Shown: piece by piece, positions 56,735 to 64,000 of the stretch | How positions within the stretch are numbered: the stretch's first letter is position 1 | How the letters are laid out: each line of letters begins with the position of its first letter | Assembly (NCBI RefSeq): GCF_018143015.1 | Contig: NC_054753.1 | Location: 28,351,462-28,415,461, forward strand | Source of the DNA: Lytechinus variegatus | Taxonomy: Eukaryota > Echinodermata > Echinoidea > Temnopleuroida > Toxopneustidae | DNA length: 64,000 bases | Direction: 5' to 3' | Notes under the pieces: generated by a model | Told to the model about the DNA's origin: nothing | Seen by the model: only the letters and a program-made list of their open reading frames with translations | Database searches by the model: none | Translations under genes and position numbers: made by a program

Positions 56735-57309
56735 AGGTCAAGTCCACCCCAGAAAATTGTTGATTATAAACAATAGAGAAAAATCAAACAAACATAACGC
56801 TGTAAATTTCATCGAAATCAGATTTAAATTAGAAAGTTATGACATTTTTAAGTTTCGCTTTTTTTTCACAAAACAGTTAAATGCACAACTCAGCGATATG
56901 CAAATGAGAGAATCAATGATGTCCATCTCTCACTATTTCTTTTGTTTTTTATTGTTCGAATAATACAATATTTCAAGTTTTACAGATTTGAAAATAAGGA
57001 CCAACTTAACCATAAACTGTTAAACTAATAGTAATTCCACGTGTTCAGGGAGTAATAAAACTTTGTTTCACTTGACAAGGAAGAGAACATTAGAATATTT
57101 CATATGATAAAATACAAAAGAAATAGTGAGTGCGTGACGTCATCAGTCTGCCAATTTGCATACTGACCAGGATGTGCATATAACTGTTTTGTGAAATTAA
57201 GCGAAACTTTTTTATTTTACGTCCAATTTTGATGAAATTTTCAGTGTTTTGCTTGTTGGATTTTTCTCCCTTTTTTCAAATCAATTTTTTGTTGGGGTGG
57301 ACTTGTCCT
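56735..57309. mobile_element. TTAA-flanked TIR element, family C, copy 2
   Basis: TTAA at 56731-56734 and 57310-57313 flank AGGTCAAGTCCACCCCA and, on the complement of the right end, AGGACAAGTCCACCCCA. The interior resembles 30941-31574: GAGAAAAATCAAACAAACA, AAATTTCATCGAAATC and the ACTGTTTTGTGAAATTAAG stretch. It is non-coding. Confidence 0.88.
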
Positions 57310-57410
57310 TTAAGTACAGTGTTGTGGTTGGGGTTGTCACAAACCAACAAGATTTCAACACATTCCCCTACAGACAAGTGAGCCAATAATCCCAGAAGTT
57401 ACCCAAGTCT

Positions 57411-57514
57411 GAATTGGACCAAGTGGGTATTGGATGAACTGTCAATTGGACCAACTGGAAATGAAGTTTGAAGAACTGGCTATTGGATGAAATGGCTATA
57501 AGAATAACCGTCTA
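57411..57514 (+). repeat. Degenerate ATTGGAC minisatellite, left part
   Basis: Loose repeats of about 20 bp on the theme ATTGGACCAACTGG or TTGGATGAAATGGCT. The array resumes at about 58110-58290 beyond the element that begins at 57519. Confidence 0.6.
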
Positions 57515-57518
57515 TTAA

Positions 57519-58090
57519 AGGGATGTTCCGGGCTGAAGATATTTATATCTCAATAAATAGAGTAAAATTCGATCAAAATCGGATTACAAATAACAAAGAT
57601 ATTGAATTACAATGATTTGCATTATTCCTGTGAATGAGTCAGTAGGCAAGTCTTTGTTCATTAGATGGGCTGATGATGATCCCCACTTGCTCTTTTCTAT
57701 TTTATCATATGAAATCAGGTTTATTCAAATTTTTTCTATAGTCAAGAACTAAAACAATCAGATTGACAACTGATTAATTGCATTAGTTATTTATTGATGC
57801 AACATATTTCATCATAATGGAGACGCATCATTTTTTTTTTAATACACATTCATGAAAAATGAAACAAATATGATTTCATGTAATAACATAAGAAAAAGGA
57901 AAATGGGGATGTGACATCATCAGCCCACCTAATGAATATTCATGAAGATATGCCTAGAACTGTTTCACCGGAATAAAGCAAATCTTTAAATTCAATAAAT
58001 TCTTTCCTTGTTATCCAAATTTGATGAAATTTTCAGCTTTTGGCTCTGTGAATTTTTATGAATTTCAGCTGTTTGCTCTGAATTTTGCTA
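57519..58090. mobile_element. TTAA-flanked TIR element, family A, copy 2, right end eroded
   Basis: TTAA at 57515-57518 is followed by AGGGATGTTCCGGGCTGAAG, then the family A order seen at 9694-10270, including GACATCATCAGCCCACCTAA. The right terminus is rearranged (AATTTCAGCTGTTTGCTC) and the second TTAA is lost. Confidence 0.75.
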
Positions 58091-58109
58091 TATATATTCA
58101 GTACCTCTC

Positions 58110-58290
58110 TAAATGAAGTGACATTAAGACAAAATGGCTCTTAGAGGAAGCGGGTATTGGCCGACATTGATCTTAGACAAAGTGGCTTTGCGAAAAGAGA
58201 CTCTTAAAAGTGGCTATTGGACAATTTGGCTCTTGGGCTAACTGGCCATCGGATGAAATGATTATTGAAAGAAATGATATTGGACCAAAT
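58110..58290 (+). repeat. Degenerate ATTGGAC minisatellite, right part
   Basis: Continues the theme of 57411-57514 with AAAATGGCTCTTAGA, AAAGTGGCTTTG, GTGGCTATTGGACAATTTGG and ATTGGACCAAATTGGATT. Confidence 0.6.
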
Positions 58291-58483
58291 TGGATTAGAC
58301 ATTGTCATTGGATGTAGGGGCAAATCACCCACACACATGCACACAGACAAATACCCCTGACATTGTCTCCAGCCCAATATCATAATCATCAATCTTTACT
58401 CCACTATAACCATCAAATGTAGTTATGAAGTTGTAACCAAAACGTGCAGGCACATCACATTATAACTGCACATTTTGGTTTTT

Positions 58484-60016
58484 AGCTCATCCGGCAAGGG
58501 CAATATGAGCTTATGCCGTGGCGTCCGTCGTCCACAATTTCAAAATGCTACTACTTCGCCATTTCAAGTCCGATTTCAATTCTGTTTGCTTTATATGATA
58601 GCACTAGGTGGGGGATTCAAAAGTTCTACACATAATTTTGAAATTCATTAAATATGCTAATTTATGCGCATTTTTCAAAATTCACAAAAAATGCTTCTTT
58701 ATTTGTTGACCGATTTTGAATTTTTTTCTTCCATCTGGTAGAGCTTCATGAGGTTCACCAAACTTCTACACAGAATTTTGAAATTTTGACCAGAACAATT
58801 TTTATGCTAATTTATGCGAAATTGATTTATGCAAATTTTGAAAAATTCACATAAAATGCTTCTTCTTTATTTGTTGACCGAATTTGATTTTATTTCTTCC
58901 ATCTGGTGGAATTTCATGAGGTCCACCAATCTTCTACAAAGAATTTTGAAATTTTACTAGAACAAGTTTTATGCCAATTTATGCGAAATTAATTTATGCA
59001 TGTTTTTAAAAATTCACATAGAATGCTTCTTTTTCTTTATTTGTGGAACGATTTTTTTTTCTTCAACCTGTAGAGCTTCATGAGGTTCACCAATCATCTA
59101 CACAGAATTTTGATTAGAACAATTTTTATGCTAATTTATGCATATTTAGCAAAAATTCACATAAAACGCTTCTTTATTTGTTGACCGATTTTGATTTTTT
59201 TTCTTCCATCTGGAAGAGCTTCATGAGGTTCACCAATCTTCTACACAGAATTTTGAAATTTTGATTAGAACAATTTTTATGCTAATTTATGCGAAATCAT
59301 TTTATGCATATTTTTTAAAAAATTAACATAAAATGCTTCTTCTTCATGTTGACCGATTTGATTTTTTTTCTTCCATCTGGTAGAGCTTCATGAGGTTCAC
59401 CAATCTTCTTCACAAAATTTGGAAATTTCGACTAGAACAATTTTTAATGGGAAATTAATTTATTCATATTTTAAAAAATTCACATAAAATGCTTTTTCTT
59501 CTTTGTTGACCGATTTTTACTTTTTTTCTTCTTCCATTTTGTAGAACTTTATGAGGTTCACCAAACTTCTACACAGAATTACAAAGAAATGTTTTTTCTT
59601 CTTCATTTGTAGATCAATTTCAATTTTGTTTGATTTATGTAATAGCTCGAGGTGGTGATACAAAATTTCAACATAGAATTTTGAAACTCATTAAATATGC
59701 CAATTTATTCATATATTTTCAAAACTCACAAAAATTAGTTATTTATTTGTTGATTGAATTTGGTTATTTTTGTTCCATCTGAGAGCTACATTAGGTTCAC
59801 CAAGGTTCTACAGATTTAAGAAACTTGACTAGATAATTATTAATACTTAATTCATATGAAATTTATTCATAGATCACAAAAAAATGCTTCTATGTCATTT
59901 CTTCATCAATTTCAATTTTATATCCTCAATTTATGTCACCAATATAATTCACTACAGTGTCAACTGGGCTGAAATTAAAATTGTGTTCAATTTTGTTGCG
60001 AGATGCCGGATGAGCT
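58484..60016 (+). mobile_element. AGCTCATCC hairpin-headed element with long repeated core
   Basis: Head AGCTCATCCGGCA, short spacer, then ATATGAGCTTATGCCG. Next comes GGCGTCCGTCGTCC, then about eight diverged core units of 130-165 bp containing AATTTTGAAATT, ATGCTAATTTATGCG, TTCACA.AAAATGCTTCTT, TTGTTGACCGATTT and CATCTGGTAGAGCTTCATGA. It closes with TGCCGGATGAGCT, the inverse of the head, and a CCACATCATTGATGTG tail, itself a hairpin. It is non-coding. Confidence 0.8.
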
Positions 60017-60052
60017 CCACATCATTGATGTGCTAGTTAAAAAATCCTGTCA

Positions 60053-60716
60053 GGCTTATGCCCGGTTGACACTTGCCCGCATTGCCCTGAATTGATGCGT
60101 GCCAGTGCAAGACACTTTATGGCACGACTTGCTATATCAGTTCACACATTGTCACGACACGTTAACATGTTTGCTCATAGTTCGCGCGTAGTTCATGCAG
60201 TGTTTACGCACTGTCCCAATGTGCGTTCAGCAAATATTCTTGACACCCTATTCTGTGACGTATCTAGCTCAAATTTAAATATTTAAATGTTTTGGTGTTG
60301 ACACCCTCTACGTTCGTTTATAAGGACAACTTACACTGATCACGTGGTCTGCACTCACAATTTGCGCATATCATTCGCAAACTATGCATGAAGTATGCTC
60401 AGCCTATGCGCAAAGTATGCGTGACCCTGTCATGAACTGCATGCCACTACCCCGGGGGTGTGCCTACTATTTTTTGTGGCATGAAATTTCTATTTTGATG
60501 CCACGCAGTGGCATGACTAGGTTGCACATAGTTCACGAACAGTAAAAGTATTTGTAATGCATGCCATGTTGACAATTTTGGCATGCATTTCATGCACTGC
60601 CACCTACCTATCAGCAAGCTGGCACACATAGTTCGCGCATTGGCCCGCATGAGTTGCATGCCCATGCGCAAACTATGCGAGAACCACAATGCGTGAAAGT
60701 GTCAACCGAGCCATAA
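60053..60716. mobile_element. TIR element, GGTTGACACTT ends
   Basis: Left end GGCTTATGCCCGGTTGACAC and right GTGTCAACCGAGCCATAAA are inverted. CCCGCATTG and CAATGCGTG pair further in. The interior is rich in ATGCGCAAACTATGCG-like words in both directions (TTCGCGCAT, CATAGTTCAC). The short frames inside are repeat-derived. Confidence 0.75.
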
Positions 60717-60904
60717 ATCTTTACACATAGCAGGCACGTATCCAGCATCAGATATTATATGGGTCCAATTGTATGGGGACAATAGTGACTTTATTACATG
60801 TACTTGGGCCCATGCATTTCTTTGTCATATATTTGATGCTGGATATGCTAGTGAACAGCCATGATATGTAATGCTATTATAAAAACAAAGTTTTAGAAAT
60901 TTGT

Positions 60905-61202
60905 ATGAATAAGCACTATCGTGATTTTCTTTATTCGTTAAAAGTGACACCAAACATGATCATCTTAAACAAAAGCTATTTTTTCTTCTCAGGGAAATCA
61001 CCTTGGACTTACCCTTTATGGAAGATGGCTGTAGGAAGTACATGTAGTATTGCACATCATCTGCTTGTGCAGTTTAAAGCTATATCAAACTATAAACTTA
61101 AGGATGTTCTACAATGTACAATTAATATGAAATCCAAATCATTTTTACCAAATTTTACAGTTTACTTCAGCATCTAAATAGTATGCAATAATAATAAGCA
61201 TA
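60905..61202 (+). other. Possible exon-like sequence, unrecognised
   Basis: TTTCTTCTCAG (an acceptor-like site) is followed by a 90-codon frame portion reading GKSPWTYPLWKMAVGSTCSI. There is no donor in good context and no family match that I can name. It may be unique non-coding DNA. Confidence 0.15.
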
Positions 61203-61406
61203 CACAGTTCTGCTAAAAAATCAGTGAACCCTATGACAAAATGCACTCCTTCATGCTGAGTGTTGAATGGAAACGATTGTTAGGTGAACCCAAATGAACT
61301 TTATTGAATGTAATATTTCATCACCTGACTTAACAATTTAAAACAACTTGAACACTTTAAATATATTCATTTTCTGATGGGGTTCACTAACTTTTGAGCA
61401 CCACTG
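61203..61406. mobile_element. Mariner-like MITE, fuller copy
   Basis: Left CACAGTTCTGCTAAAAAATC then AGTGAACC, right GGTTCACTAACTTTTGAGC plus ACCACTG and TA. The interior ATTGAATGTAATATTTCATC and CACCTGACTT matches 32051-32248. Confidence 0.65.
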
Positions 61407-61696
61407 TATCTACAACATTGAGTTTAATCCTCTATTATTCATTTACATCCATGTAGATTTCATCAAATTTTACTGTATAGTTCAGGACAGTAGGATGAAC
61501 AATTCATTCATATGGCTATTTGTATGCTCTGTAAGGCTAACAGCACCTTCAGTTTTAGAAAAAATTGTGTAAAAGGTGACAAAAACATACCTTACCTCAA
61601 AAAAAATGAATTCAGTGAAATTTACCAATGCAACTGCGTAGTTTACGTCATTCTCTACCATTATGCAAATTTTTGTCGTGATCGCGCAATCCGCGG

Positions 61697-61745
61697 CTGA
61701 GATCTTAAGGGGGGGGGGCCATAATGGCCCGGCCCCCCCCCCAGA
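61697..61745. repeat. G-run/C-run hairpin
   Basis: A run of about ten G, then GGCCATAATGGCC, CGG and a run of about ten C: a long GC-only stem. It probably marks the end of an old G/C-headed repeat. Confidence 0.6.
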
Positions 61746-62159
61746 AATGACAAGAATCAGAATACCCCGGGAGATTTAGGGTTAATCCACAATGAGTTGA
61801 TTGATGTTTAATGGTAGTTCAATCCATAAACACATTGATTGTTGTTAGATGCTCTTTTTATTCAAATCAACATTTATCTTGAGGTAAGCTCGTCCTATCA
61901 TTTGTTCATTCATTGTGACGTCAATGCACGTAACGTAAAATACGTGCAGATCATGATTAGCACAATCATAACTGGAACATCCTAAAATGAAATTACTAAT
62001 GAAAGTTAATTGCAGCAGATAATAATTCAGAGAGATATATAACAGTTACCCTCCAATCAGATACATGTTTACATTAATTAAATGACATATGACAAATTAA
62101 AATAATCCAATACTTGAAAATGGTATAAACATACTGTTCATATATGACGATGAATGTGA

Positions 62160-62199
62160 AGGTCAACAACACTTTAATGCTACAAAGTGTTGTTGACCT
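62160..62199. other. Perfect 16-bp stem, 8-nt loop hairpin
   Basis: AGGTCAACAACACTTT, loop AATGCTAC, then AAAGTGTTGTTGACCT. There is no T tract, so it is not a Pol III terminator. It may be a small element remnant or a transcribed hairpin. Confidence 0.85.
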
Positions 62200-62269
62200 C
62201 TATGTTCATTGATATATAACAAACTACTGACCTTGAAGCTTAGACCTACATGTAGCAATACAGCTTTAT

Positions 62270-62462
62270 GATACCCCCCTCAATGCTTGTATTCCTATAT
62301 GGTGGGTATGCCCCTAAACAGTTGTGGAGGATGTCCCCCCCCCTCAATGCTTGTATTCCTACATGGTGGGTATGCCCCTAAACAGTTGTGGAGGATGCCC
62401 CCCCTCAATGCTTGTATTCCTACATGGTGGGTATGCCCCTAAACAGTTGTGGAGGATGTGAA
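62270..62462 (+). repeat. Three tandem copies of about 64 bp
   Basis: The unit is CCTCAATGCTTGTATTCCTA, CATGGTGGGTATGCCCCTAA, ACAGTTGTGGAGGATG and a C run of 5-9. The copies are nearly identical apart from C-run length, so the array is young. Confidence 0.95.
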
Positions 62463-63091
62463 ATGAAAGTGTGATTCTACAAAGGAATTAATAGATTGAT
62501 TATACTAGGCGGTAGGTTATCATTATGTCATAATACAATTTTGGGTGTTGATATTGATTGGTCACATATTTTCTAATTGAGTTTGACAATAATGAGTTCA
62601 GTTTCAAATTTCTTTATAAGTGATTTCACACTTGGAAAAATCTACATAAATGGAGAAGCAATACATGCTTAAATTATAATGGTGAATATGACTTGCATCA
62701 TGCTTTTATTCAACTCTAAGTTAAATAACTTACTTTTCATTTTATTTTGGTGGAGAGAGATTTACTTGATTTTGATAGAATGACAGCCTTGTTTTCTTTA
62801 ATAAAAGAGAGATTGAGAAAAAGATACACTTTTAATAATATAAAACAAGAAAAGCCAACAGGATGCCCAATGGGTCAATTATGTTATACCTAATTGTCTT
62901 CAGCAATTCATGTACAAACATAAACATAAACATCTTTTTTTTAAGTTTTGAATTTTGTAAATAAAATCCTTCATTAGGAATGGGGATAAGAACATTATAA
63001 ATGGTTGAAAGTTGTATAAAGCTATAACCACTATACTATCACATGTATGGATACAGGGGCCACACTGTAATGTCATTATGTATTGAGTTAC

Positions 63092-63652
63092 AACCGCATA
63101 CATTCCGCAGCTTCGTTATTCCGAAGGTTCGAATATTCCGAAGGTTCATTATTCCGAAGGTTCGTATTTTTGAAGGTTCGTAATTCCGAAGGTTTGTTAA
63201 TCAGAAAAAGAAATGAGGTTCGTAATTCCGAAGGTTTGTTAGTCCGAAAAATAAATGATTAACTAACCTTATTTCGTTTTCGGATTAACAAACCTTCGGA
63301 ACATTGAAACTTATTTCAGAGATGCCAAGTTCAAAGACCAGCTATGCATGAGATTTTCTGTTAATCTGAGTGAGATCACAGACATTGTGTACAATGTATA
63401 TGGGGATAGGCTGTGATAATTGCGTGAGACAGAGATTTGAGGGGATGAACAAGAGTCCAAAATGCTTGAGTCTCAAGCATAATGCATGAGACTTGGTAGC
63501 TTTGTTATTTTCAGATTATCAAACCTTCAGAATAACGCCACAAATGTTCGGATTAACGAACCCTTTTACGTTTTCGGATTAACGAACATCGAGGTATAGG
63601 CAGTTTACGTGTTTCGGAATAAAGAGCCTTCTGAATTACGAAGTGTAACCGG
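63092..63652. mobile_element. TTCGTAATTCCG palindromic element, copy 4, carrying an insert
   Basis: Left ACATTCCGCAGCTTCGTTAT, right GAATTACGAAGTGTAACCGG, with the usual TTCCGAAGGTTCG modules. At about 63315-63504 the modules are broken by AGAGATGCCAAGTTCAAAGA up to CATGAGACTTGGTAGC, which has short inverted ends (GCCAAGT, ACTTGGT) and is a separate small element. Confidence 0.8.
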
Positions 63653-63860
63653 TTACAACTGCTTTACCATTTGCTCCAATGCACAAAATGACTAAAATGC
63701 CATATGTTTTGCTTCAAAAAATATTTTCATTCATGAGTATATAATAAAATATGCTACCTGTGATACATTTCAACTACTGCCCGAATTGAATCGGTACTTA
63801 TGATAGACAGTGTAAGTACACAGTCAATGGAAAATTCGTCCCGACCAATTGCCAATTTAA

Positions 63861-64000
63861 AGGTCAAGTCCACCTCAGAAAAATGTTGATTTGAATCAAT
63901 AGAGAAAAATCAGACAAGCACAATGCTGAAAATTTCATCAAAATCGGATGTAAAATAAGAAAGTTATGACATTTCAAATCTTCGCTTACCGTATTTTTAA
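63861..64000. mobile_element. TTAA-flanked TIR element, family C, copy 3, cut by window end
   Basis: TTAA at 63857-63860 followed by AGGTCAAGTCCACCTCAG and the family C interior (AAATTTCATCAAAATCGGAT, GTAAAATAAGAAAGTTATGA). The right end is outside the window. Confidence 0.85.

Noticed and set aside
58484..60016. Array of coding repeats
   Set aside because: Core units differ in length by amounts not divisible by three and contain stops in all frames.

Overview
This window is intron-rich, repeat-dense animal DNA, most likely from an echinoderm and probably a sea urchin. The evidence is a split gene with GT-AG introns, an AT-rich background, long G/C homopolymers, tRNA-derived SINEs, and many short terminal-inverted-repeat (TIR) elements of the kind typical of sea urchin and other marine deuterostome genomes. 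The species cannot be fixed from sequence alone. A 500-base run of N (20828-21327) is a scaffold gap.

The only intact protein gene I can read lies on the + strand from 28241 to 49430. Its eleven coding exons join in phase to give about 445 residues of a lysophospholipid acyltransferase of the MBOAT family, best matched to LPCAT3 (MBOAT5). The conserved Asn (codon 44835-44837) and His (codon 45368-45370) are both present. The first coding exon, about 40-50 residues, is not found. It may lie in the gap, upstream of the window, or be replaced by a start at 28201. The last coding exon is only 25 nt.

From left to right: 1-7.2 kb holds stacked non-autonomous repeats. These are an ACGAAAT palindrome array, a CpG-rich island at 480-720, several TIR elements and an eight-unit copy of a GTCTCGCC element. 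From 7.5 to 11.3 kb are three exons of a THAP-domain gene or transposon. The first two are copied as an inverted, frame-shifted duplicate at 18.0-19.6 kb. Between the copies lie fold-back elements, an element with an exact 8-bp target duplication, and decayed Q-rich coding sequence. From 21.3 to 28.2 kb are AT-rich sequence, a 237-bp tandem duplication, a SINE and a TTAA-flanked element.

The LPCAT3 introns carry minisatellites (50, about 73, about 48 and 32 bp units), a pogo-like element, SINEs and several palindromic or hairpin-headed elements. From 49.5 to 64 kb no gene is recognised. That part holds a 2.5-kb long-TIR element with another element inserted in it, a palindrome cluster, a 40-bp perfect palindrome and further TTAA elements.

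Two repeat systems stand out. One is a set of TTAA-flanked families whose termini mostly begin AG. For one copy, the inverted duplication supplies an unoccupied site. The other is four sequence-unrelated families with the same plan: a 5-prime hairpin, a CGTC-rich patch, a core that is tandemly repeated in at least two of them, and a second copy of one hairpin arm at the 3-prime end. All assignments were made by eye and no search was run.
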